NCBI RefSeq assembly: GCF_001708305.1 | Contig: NZ_CP016953.1 | Location: 75,001-139,000, forward strand | DNA length: 64,000 nt | Direction of reading: 5' to 3' | Origin: Streptococcus himalayensis | Lineage (GTDB): Bacteria > Bacillota > Bacilli > Lactobacillales > Streptococcaceae | Shown here: positions 19,222 to 28,306 of the stretch, one piece after another | Layout: every line of letters starts with the position of its first letter | Position numbering within the stretch: the stretch's first letter is position 1 | Translations under genes and position numbers: made by a program | The notes under the pieces: model-generated | Seen by the model: the letters and a program-made list of their open reading frames with translations, nothing else | Database searches by the model: none | Told to the model about the DNA's origin: nothing

Positions 19222-20127
19222 CTAATCTTTCGAGCGAACTTCTTTTAAATCTCGATACGAAATAAGAAGAACCCCAAATAAAATGAAGGCCATTCCTAAT
19301 AAATCAAGAGGATAAAAGCGGCTTCCCATGAGAGCAAAGGCAAAAAATACAGCAGAAACAGGCTCAATCGAAGCTAATAAACTGGCCTTGACAGGGCCAA
19401 TCAGACTAGCCCCTGCCAAAAATAAGGTATAGGTCACAATCGTTCCAATTCCAATCATACCGATGAGAGCAAATAGGGTCATCAACTCGATATTCCAATT
19501 AAAAGAAAGCGGACGGCTGATGGGCATTAAACAGATTCCTATTAAAAACATACCTAGACCATTGACCGCAAGACTTCCCCAGCGTTGAATGAACTGAATC
19601 GGCAAGATAATATAGGCAGCATAGCTCACAGCTGCCACCAAGCCCCAAAATAAACCGGAAGGTGTGACTGCCAACTGAGTCACTTGCCCATGAGTGGCCA
19701 TCAAAAAAGTTCCTAAAACCGCAGAGAGCATGGAGAACATTTCGATGTTGGTCGGAGCCGTTCGATGTTTCAAGCAGGTATGAATAAGAACCAAAATTGG
19801 ACATAGATATTGCAAAACAGTAGCTGTCCCCGCATTGGTTTCGCGAATGGCTAATAGATAGGAAAATTGATTAAGAAGAAGTCCGATTGTAGAAAAAAGG
19901 ACAATGGCGAGAATCACTTTTGGTTGCTTCAACAATTGTAAAAACTGATTTCCCATGGTAAAGAAAGCAATGCATGTCAGACAAAATCCTGCAATTCCCA
20001 TGCGAACACTAGTCAGTAAAAAAGGCGGAAATCCTTGAGCCATCAAATATTGACCACAAGTACCTGATAGTCCCCAGGCTATGCCAGCCATCAAAACATA
20101 GAGAATTCCCTTTACTTCTTTTTTCAT
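19222..20127 (-). CDS. EamA/DMT-superfamily transporter
   Basis: A 301-aa integral membrane protein with ten predicted helices in two EamA repeats (first from about residue 7, GILYVLMAGIAWGLSGTCGQ; second from about residue 155, GLFWGLVAAVSYAAYIILPI). Members export or import small metabolites; the substrate is not predictable. The gene is convergent with yidC, now separated from it by the two IS copies. Confidence 0.85.
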   Translation of the reverse strand: MKKEVKGILYVLMAGIAWGLSGTCGQYLMAQGFPPFLLTSVRMGIAGFCLTCIAFFTMGNQFLQLLKQPKVILAIVLFSTIGLLLNQFSYLLAIRETNAGTATVLQYLCPILVLIHTCLKHRTAPTNIEMFSMLSAVLGTFLMATHGQVTQLAVTPSGLFWGLVAAVSYAAYIILPIQFIQRWGSLAVNGLGMFLIGICLMPISRPLSFNWNIELMTLFALIGMIGIGTIVTYTLFLAGASLIGPVKASLLASIEPVSAVFFAFALMGSRFYPLDLLGMAFILFGVLLISYRDLKEVRSKD

Positions 20128-20207
20128 TGTTCCACCTCTCTTTTTCTCTATTGATTATAGCAGAATTTTTAGAAAGATTATACGCTTTCAAACAAAATCA
20201 ACGAATT

Positions 20208-20387
20208 TCTAATACTCAATGATAATCAAAGTTAGTAATTTTGCGACTTTCTTAAATGTTTCCTACTTCTTTTTTTGTCACTGTCCTTTTCATTTACTGA
20301 AAAAACATCCTATTTAACTTACAGACCACTTCATTTCATAGTAAAGATATTTTTATATATATGTAGCAGCTATTTTTGAAATTAAAT
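20208..20387 (+). repeat. AT-rich interspersed repeat, family 2, interrupted copy
   Basis: It begins AATACTCAATGATAATCAAA, contains TTTTGCGACTTTCTTA and TTTAACTTACAGACCACTTC, and ends GCTATTTTTGAAATTAAATG. The end continues after the composite element as AATTAAATGAGCATAGTC at 22501. The composite therefore inserted near the right end of this repeat. Confidence 0.65.
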
Positions 20388-20472
20388 GTAACCGCCCAAT
20401 AACGAGGTGTCTATGATATTTTCCACACCTCTAGTATACTGTTATCAGAAAACAGAACTGGAGGCTATTTTG

Positions 20473-20658
20473 ATGTCACAACCTATTGTTCCCTTGAAAA
20501 CACCACAATCTCGTCGATTTCCTCATAAATCCAGAAGTGATCTGATAATGAAAATGCGTATTGGAAAAGTTGAACTAAGCTTGTTCCCATCTCTTCATCA
20601 AGAAACACTGGAAACTATTTTAGATAAGGTACTTGCTTATGAGCATCCGACTCAGTGA
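20473..20658 (+). CDS. IS66-family TnpA-like accessory protein, left arm
   Basis: A 61-aa protein (MSQPIVPLKTPQSRRFPHKS...) encoded just inside the IS66 end, with a GGAGG ribosome site. It corresponds to the first short ORF of IS66 elements, though it is short for TnpA. Its stop overlaps the tnpB start. Confidence 0.7.
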   Translation: MSQPIVPLKTPQSRRFPHKSRSDLIMKMRIGKVELSLFPSLHQETLETILDKVLAYEHPTQ

Positions 20659-20989
20659 TTTAGGGCAGGTCTATCTGGTTTGTGGCAAAACTGATATGCG
20701 TCAAGGGATTGATTCGCTGGCCTATCTCGTTAAACGTCAATTTGAATTAGATCCCTTTTCTGGTCAAGTTTTTCTCTTCTGTGGTGGCCGCAAAGATCGT
20801 TTCAAGGCCCTTTATTGGGATGGACAAGGTTTCTGGTTGCTTTACAAGCGATTTGAAAACGGCAAACTCACTTGGCCTAATGATGAACATGAGGTCAAAG
20901 CCCTCACTTCCGAGCAAGTAGACTGGCTGATGAAGGGATTTTCGATAAGTCCTAAAATAAAATCTACAAAAAGTCGTGATTTCTATTGA
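20639..20989 (+). CDS. IS66 Orf2 (TnpB) family protein, left arm
   Basis: A 116-aa protein with the IS66 Orf2 signature (QVYLVCGKTDMRQGIDSLAY, VFLFCGGRKDRFKALYWDG, GFWLLYKRFENGKLTWP). TnpB is required for IS66 transposition, but its biochemical role is not settled. It begins at ATG 20639, overlapping tnpA. The tnpC gene that should follow is absent. Confidence 0.9.
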   Translation: MSIRLSDLGQVYLVCGKTDMRQGIDSLAYLVKRQFELDPFSGQVFLFCGGRKDRFKALYWDGQGFWLLYKRFENGKLTWPNDEHEVKALTSEQVDWLMKGFSISPKIKSTKSRDFY

Positions 20990-21022
20990 AATCATGGCTT
21001 TCTTTTCGGTATAATGAAATAA

Positions 21023-21879
21023 TACTCATTTAACATCAAAATCTGAAAAGAGCCAATTTCTATGAACAATGGGTTTTAACACAGACCAATGCAGACGTTG
21101 AATCACCTCTTGCAGCTTGTTAATGACATCGTCTAGCGTCTTAAAGGCCTTATTCTTGAAACCTCTCTTACGAATCTCAGCCCAGACTTGTTCAATGGGA
21201 TTCATCTCAGGCGTATAAGGTGGAATGAACTCAAAGCCAATGTTGGTAGGTTTCTCTAACGTCCGTGATTTATGCCATACGGCGTTATCCATCACGAGTA
21301 AGATATAGTCATTAGGGTAGGCTTGGGACAGTTGTCTTAAAAATTCATTCATCCAATCGGTGTTACATCCCCCAGCAATGATAAAGAAAGATTCCCCTGT
21401 ATGGGCATCGACAGCTCCATAGCAGTAGCGATATTCTCGAATATAGTGGCTGTGAACATGAGGTCGTACTCCTTTTGGCACTCAAGACTTCCCAATTTTA
21501 GTTTGGTAAGCCTCGTGCATTTCTGCAATAGTGACAAATTGTCCTGAAGCACTACCAACAAACTGTTCTTCTAAGAATGCTTTTTCTTCTTCGTAAGTAA
21601 GATAAGAACGATGACGCCCCCCTCGTGCATCATGGGTAAGGGCAGAGAGGCCTTCTTGTTCATATTTTTTCACCAAACGCCAAATCGTATCATGAGATAA
21701 ACCGATTAAGTCAGAAATGGCCTTGTAGGTCAACTTTTGAGAGCGTAAATAGACCGCTTGAATCCGTTTGTGATAGGCAGAGAGGTGTTTAGCCTTGAGA
21801 GCTGATTTGAGTTCTGTGATTTGTTCTTGTGTAGCGTTCATAGGACTATTATACATCAGAATTTGATTTTTGTTAAGTA
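21023..21879 (-). mobile_element. IS630-family element, internally deleted
   Basis: Terminal sequences TACTCATTTAACATCAAAAT (left) and TACTTAACAAAAATCAAATT (complement of right) form imperfect inverted repeats next to TA dinucleotides, the IS630 target. At about 0.86 kb it is shorter than an intact IS630. The same end sequence marks the RUP-like repeats in the window. Confidence 0.8.
21026..21856 (-). pseudogene. IS630-family transposase, broken
   Basis: Two consecutive in-frame segments separated by a TGA at 21482-21484. The N-terminal 124 residues hold the helix-turn-helix half (AISDLIGLSHDTIWRLVKKY). The C-terminal 151 residues begin PKGVRPHVHSHYIREYRYCY and hold the second and third catalytic residues (LLVMDNAVWHKS and MNPIEQVWAEIRKRGF). 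The linker and the first catalytic Asp expected between them are missing, and the total is about 276 codons. It is best read as an internal deletion with a stop at the junction. Confidence 0.85.
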
Positions 21880-21898
21880 TAAAAAGAAAGCCATGATT

Positions 21899-22249
21899 TC
21901 AATAGAAATCACGACTTTTTGTAGATTTTATTTTAGGACTTATCGAAAATCCCTTCATCAGCCAGTCTACTTGCTCGGAAGTGAGGGCTTTGACCTCATG
22001 TTCATCATTAGGCCAAGTGAGTTTGCCGTTTTCAAATCGCTTGTAAAGCAACCAGAAACCTTGTCCATCCCAATAAAGGGCCTTGAAACGATCTTTGCGG
22101 CCACCACAGAAGAGAAAAACTTGACCAGAAAAGGGATCTAATTCAAATTGACGTTTAACGAGATAGGCCAGCGAATCAATCCCTTGACGCATATCAGTTT
22201 TGCCACAAACCAGATAGACCTGCCCTAAATCACTGAGTCGGATGCTCAT
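21899..22249 (-). CDS. IS66 Orf2 (TnpB) family protein, right arm
   Basis: Its 116 residues are identical to the left-arm copy at 20639, in opposite orientation. It shows the same loss of tnpC after the stop. Confidence 0.9.
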   Translation of the reverse strand: MSIRLSDLGQVYLVCGKTDMRQGIDSLAYLVKRQFELDPFSGQVFLFCGGRKDRFKALYWDGQGFWLLYKRFENGKLTWPNDEHEVKALTSEQVDWLMKGFSISPKIKSTKSRDFY

Positions 22250-22415
22250 AAGCAAGTACCTTATCTAAAATAGTTTCCAGTGTTTCTTGATGAAGAGATG
22301 GGAACAAGCTTAGTTCAACTTTTCCAATACGCATTTTCATTATCAGATCACTTCTGGATTTATGAGGAAATCGACGAGATTGTGGTGTTTTCAAGGGAAC
22401 AATAGGTTGTGACAT
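22230..22415 (-). CDS. IS66-family TnpA-like accessory protein, right arm
   Basis: Its 61 residues are identical to the left-arm copy at 20473, in inverted orientation, with the same GGAGG ribosome site and overlap with tnpB. Confidence 0.7.
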   Translation of the reverse strand: MSQPIVPLKTPQSRRFPHKSRSDLIMKMRIGKVELSLFPSLHQETLETILDKVLAYEHPTQ

Positions 22416-22559
22416 CAAAATAGCCTCCAGTTCTGTTTTCTGATAACAGTATACTAGAGGCGTGGAAAATATCATAGACACCTCGTTATGGGGCGGTTAC
22501 AATTAAATGAGCATAGTCTTTCAGTGTCTATTCCTCTCAATCTAGTTTAAGGATTGTAT

Positions 22560-22612
22560 AAAAAGTGAGTTCCAAGGATGATTTGTTATCACGCTTGAAA
22601 CTCACTTTTTTG
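22560..22612. terminator. Terminator between the composite and gatB
   Basis: AAAAAGTGAGTT and AACTCACTTTTTTG arms with a long internal loop and flanking A/T runs. It may serve the gatCAB operon, whose stop is about 155 bp away, or transcripts from the other side. Confidence 0.55.
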
Positions 22613-22767
22613 TTTCTTTTATCATAAAGGACTTTTTTATGAACACTGGCATAGACCGTCTTTGCTTTCACTGCTAATTTCTCTAGTCTACACTTAATAG
22701 ACTTAGCAGTGACAACATCCGCAAGTCAGCTGCATTCACCCGTATCTTGCACGCAAGTTGTGATTGC

Positions 22768-24207
22768 CTAATCTAGTAATTTCTGCAACTCTTGGGCTAA
22801 GAGTTGTTGAGCTACTTGCGGATTGGCTTGTCCTTTGGTTGCTTTCATGAGGAAACCAGTAAAGGCCTTGTCCGCATTGCGTTTGCCAGACTTGAAGTCT
22901 GCCACTGCTGCTTCATTATCTGCAAAGACTTGATGAATCATTGGAATCAAGACTGCAGGGTCGGAAATTTGTACGAGACCAGCTTTTTCCACATATTCAC
23001 GTGCAGAACCGCCATTTTTCGCCAAATGAACAAAAACTTTCTTGGCAATCTTGGATGAAATGGTCCCATCTGCAATCAAGCTAATCATTTCCACCAAATT
23101 TTCAGGAGTTAGGGCAATTTCTGACAAGCTTTTTTGTTCTGCATTCAAGAATTGAGCTACCTCCCCTTGCAACCAGTTCGAGATTTGTTTGGCATCTCCA
23201 CCAAGACTCAAGGCTTTTTCAAAGAAGTCTGACGTGACTTTGCTTGCTGTTAGCTGACGTGCATCATAATCAGACAGACCGTAGGCAGTCACATACTTGG
23301 CACGACGCTCTCTTGGAAAGGCTGGCAATTCTGCACGCATTTCTTCGATCCAGTCCTGATCAATCTCAAAATTTGGAATATCTGGCTCTGGGAAATAACG
23401 GTAATCAGCCGCCCCTTCCTTGACCCGCATGAGGATGGTTTCTCCTGTCGCCTCATCATACCGCCGAGTTTCTTGACGAATTTGCCCACCGGAACGTAAG
23501 ATTTCTGCCTGGCGTTTTTCCTCATAAGCCAATCCTTTTTTAACATAGTTAAAGGAGTTCAAATTTTTCAACTCAGTTTTGGTACCAAAGGCTTCCTGAC
23601 CATAGGGACGAAGCGAGATATTGGCATCGACCCGCATGGAGCCTTCTTCCATCTTGACATCTGAGATACCAGTATACTGGATGATTTCTTTTAGAGCCGT
23701 CAAGTAGGCATAAGCTTCTTCGGGGCTACGCATATCCGCTTCTGAAACAATCTCAATCAAGGGCACGCCCTGACGGTTCAAATCCACATAGGAATAGCCA
23801 TCTGTCCCGTGGGTGTTCTTTCCAGCATCTTCTTCTAAATGCGCCCGTTCAATACGGATTTTCTTGGTAGATCCATCCTCTAGTTCAATCTCAATCCAGC
23901 CGTCATAGCCAATCGGTTCATCAAATTGAGAAATTTGATAGGCCTTGGGATTATCTGGATAAAAGTAATTCTTGCGGTCAAAGTGCATCTTTTGATGAAT
24001 GACCATGTTCAAAGCCAATGCTGCCTTAATCCCCGAATCAATCACCCCTTTGTTCATCACAGGAAGGACACCTGGGAAGGACCAGTCAATGATATTGGTA
24101 TTGGCATTTGGGTCTTCACCAAAATGGGCAGACGATGGAGAGAAAATCTTTGAATTCGTATTCAATTCAACATGGACCTCAAGTCCAATAATTGTTTCAA
24201 AGTTCAT
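22768..24207 (-). CDS. gatB: Aspartyl/glutamyl-tRNA amidotransferase subunit B
   Basis: A 479-aa subunit that phosphorylates and amidates Glu-tRNA-Gln (and Asp-tRNA-Asn) in organisms lacking glutaminyl-tRNA synthetase. Signatures: [60 protein letters not shown] and a C-terminal YqeY-like helical domain ([12 protein letters not shown]). It overlaps the gatA stop by one base. It is the last gene of gatCAB. Confidence 0.97.
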   Translation of the reverse strand: MNFETIIGLEVHVELNTNSKIFSPSSAHFGEDPNANTNIIDWSFPGVLPVMNKGVIDSGIKAALALNMVIHQKMHFDRKNYFYPDNPKAYQISQFDEPIGYDGWIEIELEDGSTKKIRIERAHLEEDAGKNTHGTDGYSYVDLNRQGVPLIEIVSEADMRSPEEAYAYLTALKEIIQYTGISDVKMEEGSMRVDANISLRPYGQEAFGTKTELKNLNSFNYVKKGLAYEEKRQAEILRSGGQIRQETRRYDEATGETILMRVKEGAADYRYFPEPDIPNFEIDQDWIEEMRAELPAFPRERRAKYVTAYGLSDYDARQLTASKVTSDFFEKALSLGGDAKQISNWLQGEVAQFLNAEQKSLSEIALTPENLVEMISLIADGTISSKIAKKVFVHLAKNGGSAREYVEKAGLVQISDPAVLIPMIHQVFADNEAAVADFKSGKRNADKAFTGFLMKATKGQANPQVAQQLLAQELQKLLD

Positions 24208-25673
24208 TACTTTTCACCTCCAAAAATCACTGGTTGTTGTTTATGATAATCCGTTGTTGCCTCAAAGGCAGCTGCGACTTGGTACAGGATTTCTTCATCG
24301 AAATGATTACTAATCAACTGCAGTCCGACTGGCAATCCTTCTACAAAACCAGCTGGAATGGAAATCCCTGGAAGACCTGCCAAATTGACTGGAATGGTCA
24401 AGATATCTGCCAAATACATGGCTACTGGGTCATGATTTTGCGAATTCAAATCATAGGCCACCGTCGGAGCTGTAGGCCCTAAAATCAAATCATAGTCAGC
24501 AAAGACCTTAGCGAAATCCTGCATGATTAAGGTACGGACCTGTCCAGCTTTTTTAAAGTAAGCGTCATAATAGCCAGAAGACAAACTAAAGGTTCCAAGC
24601 ATAATCCGGCGTTTGACCTCGTCACCAAAGCCTTGACTTCGAGTTTTCACATATACATCATCCAGATTTTCAATATCTTCCGCCCGATAGCCATAACGAA
24701 TGCCATCAAAGCGTTGCAAGTTAGAACTTGCCTCAGACGAAGCTACAATGTAATACACTGCCACTCCGTATTTACTGTGGGGAAGGCTCACTTCCTCTAC
24801 AATAGCTCCTAGGCTCTCCAAGTGCTTGGCAGCCTTGAGAATTGTTTCCTTCACTTGTGTATCGATTCCATCTCCCATATACTCTTTTGGAAGTGCAATC
24901 TTCATCCCCTTAATTTCTTGCCCAATTTTTTGTGTAAAATCAGGCACAGCAAGTTGTGAAGAAGTTGAATCTTTCGTATCATGACCTGAAATCACATTGA
25001 GCAGCTGAGCATTTTCTTTAACAGTTTGAGAGAAAGGTCCGATTTGATCCAGTGAGCTTCCAAAGGCAATCAAGCCAAAACGAGACACTCGACCATAGGT
25101 TGGTTTCATTCCAACAATCCCATTAAAGGCAGCGGGCTGGCGAATGGAACCACCTGTATCAGAACCCAGTGACAAGCGTACCTGGCCAGAAGCTACCGCT
25201 GTTGCAGAACCTCCAGAAGATCCACCTGGAACCTTCCTTTTGTCCCAAGCATTTTTACTCTTTTTAAAATAGGAAGTTTCGGTCGATCCCCCCATGGCAA
25301 ACTCATCCATGTTGGTCTTTCCGATGACAATCATATCTTTCCCATAAATTTTTTCAACACTTGTAGCATCAAAAATCGGAGTGTAATTATACAACATCTT
25401 TGAAGCAGCTGTTGTCAAAATTCCTTTGGTAGAAATATTATCCTTGATAGCAATCGGAATGCCGCTCATGACATTACTCGCATCAATCCCTTTTTCATCC
25501 ACTTTTGCGGCTTGTTTAAGGGCTACATCGTGAGATACTGTAATAAAGCTATCAACTGCATCTTCACGTGCTTCAATATCCTCCAAACTTGCCTTGGTCA
25601 ATTCCACTGCAGAGATTTCTTTTTTGACCAATAAATCATGCAATTCATCAACACTTTTCGTATGTAAAGACAT
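24207..25673 (-). CDS. gatA: Glutamyl-tRNA(Gln) amidotransferase subunit A
   Basis: A 488-aa amidase-signature enzyme that releases ammonia from glutamine for transfer to misacylated tRNA. The Ser-cisSer-Lys triad is visible: Lys in [10 protein letters not shown], and the serines in [15 protein letters not shown] and [15 protein letters not shown]. It overlaps gatC and gatB by one base each, so all three subunits should be made stoichiometrically. Confidence 0.97.
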   Translation of the reverse strand: MSLHTKSVDELHDLLVKKEISAVELTKASLEDIEAREDAVDSFITVSHDVALKQAAKVDEKGIDASNVMSGIPIAIKDNISTKGILTTAASKMLYNYTPIFDATSVEKIYGKDMIVIGKTNMDEFAMGGSTETSYFKKSKNAWDKRKVPGGSSGGSATAVASGQVRLSLGSDTGGSIRQPAAFNGIVGMKPTYGRVSRFGLIAFGSSLDQIGPFSQTVKENAQLLNVISGHDTKDSTSSQLAVPDFTQKIGQEIKGMKIALPKEYMGDGIDTQVKETILKAAKHLESLGAIVEEVSLPHSKYGVAVYYIVASSEASSNLQRFDGIRYGYRAEDIENLDDVYVKTRSQGFGDEVKRRIMLGTFSLSSGYYDAYFKKAGQVRTLIMQDFAKVFADYDLILGPTAPTVAYDLNSQNHDPVAMYLADILTIPVNLAGLPGISIPAGFVEGLPVGLQLISNHFDEEILYQVAAAFEATTDYHKQQPVIFGGEK

Positions 25674-25975
25674 TAGGCATCTCCTCCATCTTCTAAAATT
25701 GCAGGTACTTTAATATAATTTCTCTCCTTTTCAGGAACATTTTGGAACAATTCTTCCCTGTCCCAGCCTTTTTCTGCCTTATCTTCACGCATATAGTTCA
25801 GATTATTGGCGACATTTGATGTAAATGGAACGCCAGTCGTATCGACCTCGTCCAATAATTCTACCATGTCCACAATTTTAGACAGAGTTGTGGCAAATTC
25901 TTCCGTTTCTTCTGGTGAAAAGGCCAGCTTTGACAAATTCGCAACATGAGTTACTTCTTCTTGTGTGATTTTCAT
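25673..25975 (-). CDS. gatC: Glutamyl-tRNA(Gln) amidotransferase subunit C
   Basis: A 100-aa subunit that stabilises the GatA-GatB interface. The N-terminus [20 protein letters not shown] and the C-terminal [12 protein letters not shown] are typical. It is the first gene of gatCAB and is preceded by a gene-free stretch of about 760 bp. Confidence 0.95.
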   Translation of the reverse strand: MKITQEEVTHVANLSKLAFSPEETEEFATTLSKIVDMVELLDEVDTTGVPFTSNVANNLNYMREDKAEKGWDREELFQNVPEKERNYIKVPAILEDGGDA

Positions 25976-26699
25976 CTGTTCATCCTTTCTTGCTTCTACA
26001 TCTCAAAACGTCAGAATAGCCGTTAGAAATCCCTTCCCTCCGCCCTACATTTGGCAAAGAGCACAAACGACCTATCTTAACATTTCCAAACTTTCAACGA
26101 TATACTTTCTAATTTTCAAAAGTAGGATCTTCTTATTTTACCACAAATCTCCCTTCTTCTTCAATGATAAGAGCAAGCCTTCTCCCATCAACTAGAAAAA
26201 ATCTGAGAAAAAGTCAATCCTATCTCCATTTTTCTCAAATACAGCAATCTAGGATTTCTTCTGCCAAATATATCCTTTATCAATCTGTTTCTAGGCCTAA
26301 AACCTTAAGCCTTTTATACTTCTGACTAGGCAACAAAACCGCAGGTAGAACTAGAGTTCAACAAGATGAGTTAAGGCCGTCAGATTTTGATTATTGTCGA
26401 GTGTTATACTCATCCAAAATCAAAGTTAGCATTTTTGCGACTTTCTTAGATGGTTCGAACGAAAACTAGCTATTTTTGATACCTATACTTTTCATCTACT
26501 AAAAACTCACCCTGTTCGACTTACTGAAACTGCTTCATTTTTAAATAAAAAATAAATATGTATTTACTTGATATGACCCACAAAAGTTAGAGCAAAATCT
26601 AACAATAGAGAGGTCGGTACAATCAAATGGTTATTTTTGAAATTACATGAGTATTAGATGAAAACGATTGCTCTGCCAAGCGTTTTTCTAATCTCTCAT
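25976..26699. other. Intergenic region upstream of gatC with repeat material
   Basis: There is no convincing coding region on either strand. The gatC promoter must lie near 26.0 kb, but I could not choose one. From about 26365 the sequence is repeats: a half RUP-like element (GTCAGATTTTGATTATTGTC) joined to a family-2 copy. Confidence 0.5.
26405..26660 (+). repeat. AT-rich interspersed repeat, family 2, longest copy
   Basis: It starts TATACTCATCCAAAATCAAA and continues with AGCATTTTTGCGACTTTCTT and ACCCTGTTCGACTTACTGAA. It ends ATTTTTGAAATTACATGAGT. The outer 8 bp (ATACTCAT and ATGAGTAT) are inverted repeats of each other. Confidence 0.65.
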
Positions 26700-26736
26700 A
26701 AAAAAGCTTTCAGTATAAAAACATGAAAGCTCATTT
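26700..26736 (-). terminator. Terminator after pncA
   Basis: Minus strand: GAGCTTTCA and TGAAAGCTTTTTT arms beginning within a few bases of the pncA stop. Confidence 0.75.
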
Positions 26737-27297
26737 TTATAATAAGTCTTCAGATACTGTGGCACCTAGGACATCCGTCATATGGTTGAGTGCAAATGCA
26801 TGCTGAGTCTGCTCTATGGAAGCCACGGCAGATGAAATCACCTCAATCTGATACCCTAAGTTATAAGCATCAATCGCCGTATGTAGAACACAAATATCCG
26901 TCAAAACACCTGTCAAAATAACCGTATCCACTCGACGCTCTCTCAAGCGGATATCCAAATCTGTCCCTGAAAAAGCTGAATAATGCCGTTTGTCCATCCA
27001 AAAAACACGATTATTTTCTTTGGTTTCCTCAAAAAAACCAGCTAGAGGTCCATATAAATGACGGCCAGAGGTACCCATGAGATTGTGGGGAGGAAAGAGC
27101 TTGCTTTCCGGATGAAAAGAATCCTCTACCTCATGCCCATCCACGGCAAAGAAAATATAGTCTCCTCGCTGAAAAGCCTCTCTTGTCACCTGACAAATCC
27201 TCTCAGAAATAGCTTGGGCAGGTAATCCAGCCGTTAATTTCCCTTCATCCGCTACAAAATCAATCGTATAGTCAATCGAAATCAATGCTTTTGGCAT
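26737..27297 (-). CDS. pncA: Nicotinamidase / cysteine hydrolase (isochorismatase family)
   Basis: A 186-aa hydrolase. The catalytic triad residues are recognisable: Asp in ALISIDYTIDFV, Lys in WMDKRHYSAFSGTDL, and Cys in TGVLTDICVLHTAIDA. Nicotinamidase converts nicotinamide to nicotinate for NAD salvage; that specific activity is inferred from the codY-pncA gene pair seen in streptococci. I place the start at the ATG at 27297, one base after the codY stop, because an earlier start would run into codY. Confidence 0.85.
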   Translation of the reverse strand: MPKALISIDYTIDFVADEGKLTAGLPAQAISERICQVTREAFQRGDYIFFAVDGHEVEDSFHPESKLFPPHNLMGTSGRHLYGPLAGFFEETKENNRVFWMDKRHYSAFSGTDLDIRLRERRVDTVILTGVLTDICVLHTAIDAYNLGYQIEVISSAVASIEQTQHAFALNHMTDVLGATVSEDLL

Positions 27298-27298
27298 T

Positions 27299-28087
27299 TT
27301 AGTAATCTCGTTTCTTAATTTCATCAAAAATGTCTGGAATTAAGACTTTCAGATATGTTCCTTTCATTCCCAAGGAACGGCTCTCAATAATCCCAGCACT
27401 CTCCAGTTTTCGCAAGGCATTGACAATCACAGAACGCGTAATTCCGATACGATCGGCAATAATTGAAGCTGTCAATTGGCCTTCGCTGCCATCTAATTCT
27501 TCTAAAATCGCAGATACCGCCCGCAATTCAGAATAGGATAAGGTATTGACAGCCATACTAACCGCCATTCGATGACGAAGGTTTTTCTCGTCTTCTTCAC
27601 GTTGGAAGTTCAACAGCTGAATGCCGACCACTGTGCTCGCAATTTCCACCAAAATCAAATCATCATCATGAAATTGCTCGTCATTTCGCCAAATAATCAA
27701 TGTCCCCAAGCGAATCCCAGTCACATGAATTGGGACAAGGGTCGTTAAACCATCTGGAAATTCATTCTTGGTTTCTATCGGAAAGACTGTCAATTCATTG
27801 TCAATCGTGATATTAGCTTCTGTATCATAGACCAGAGTCGCTGCTTTCACATACTCTTCTGGAAATTTCTGCGTTTGGAAAAATTCTTCTACCCGATCAT
27901 TATTGGTCTTGTAGCGCATGAAATAACCCAGTAAGCGTCCTCTGCTATCAATGATACAAGCATTACAATCAATGACATCTGCCAACTGTTTGGCAATCGG
28001 ATTATAGGGTAGGTCATCCTGAAGTTTTTCATCTGAACGTTTCAGAATGGCTGTAATTTTTCTCGTTTTTTCTAATATTGTTGTCAT
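27299..28087 (-). CDS. codY: GTP- and branched-chain-amino-acid-sensing repressor CodY
   Basis: A 262-aa global nutritional regulator. It has an N-terminal GAF domain that binds isoleucine/valine ([20 protein letters not shown] start, [20 protein letters not shown]) and a C-terminal winged helix ([20 protein letters not shown]). It represses amino-acid transport and biosynthesis when nutrients are plentiful. A CodY box lies in its own promoter, indicating autoregulation. Confidence 0.98.
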   Translation of the reverse strand: MTTILEKTRKITAILKRSDEKLQDDLPYNPIAKQLADVIDCNACIIDSRGRLLGYFMRYKTNNDRVEEFFQTQKFPEEYVKAATLVYDTEANITIDNELTVFPIETKNEFPDGLTTLVPIHVTGIRLGTLIIWRNDEQFHDDDLILVEIASTVVGIQLLNFQREEDEKNLRHRMAVSMAVNTLSYSELRAVSAILEELDGSEGQLTASIIADRIGITRSVIVNALRKLESAGIIESRSLGMKGTYLKVLIPDIFDEIKKRDY

Positions 28088-28112
28088 CTTTTACCTCAAT
28101 TCAATCGCTTAC

Positions 28113-28157
28113 ATTATAGCATAAAACGCAACAATTTTCAACAATTATCTGAAAATT
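28113..28157 (-). promoter_or_regulatory. codY promoter with CodY box
   Basis: Minus strand: TTGAAA (28136-28141), a 17-bp spacer, and TATAAT (28113-28118) in a TG-extended context. Just upstream, at 28143-28157, is AATTTTCAGATAATT, a 14/15 match to the CodY operator AATTTTCWGAAAATT. A second half-operator (AATTGTTGAAAATTG) overlaps the -35. Confidence 0.88.
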
Positions 28158-28306
28158 GTTTATTTTGCTACTTTTTTTGAGAGATATATCAAAGTAAATA
28201 AAAATATTGCTACACTTCCGATAGACCATTCATCTTACAGCTTAGCAATATTCTCGTTTATTTTTACAAACTTCTAACTCTGATAGGATTGGGATTAGGA
28301 TGGAGT

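Larger units (their letters stand above)
20388..22500. mobile_element. Inverted composite: IS66 left end - IS630 - IS66 left end
   Basis: A 2113-bp unit. Two 619-bp arms (20388-21006 and 21882-22500) are near-perfect inverted repeats; I see two mismatches in the first 60 bp and identical predicted proteins. Each arm starts with the IS66 terminus GTAACCGCCC and carries tnpA and tnpB but stops before tnpC, the main transposase gene. An 875-bp segment with a defective IS630 lies between them. The unit is flanked by the 8-bp direct repeat AATTAAAT (20380-20387 and 22501-22508), the duplication size made by IS66 elements, so the whole unit seems to have inserted as one. Confidence 0.9.
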
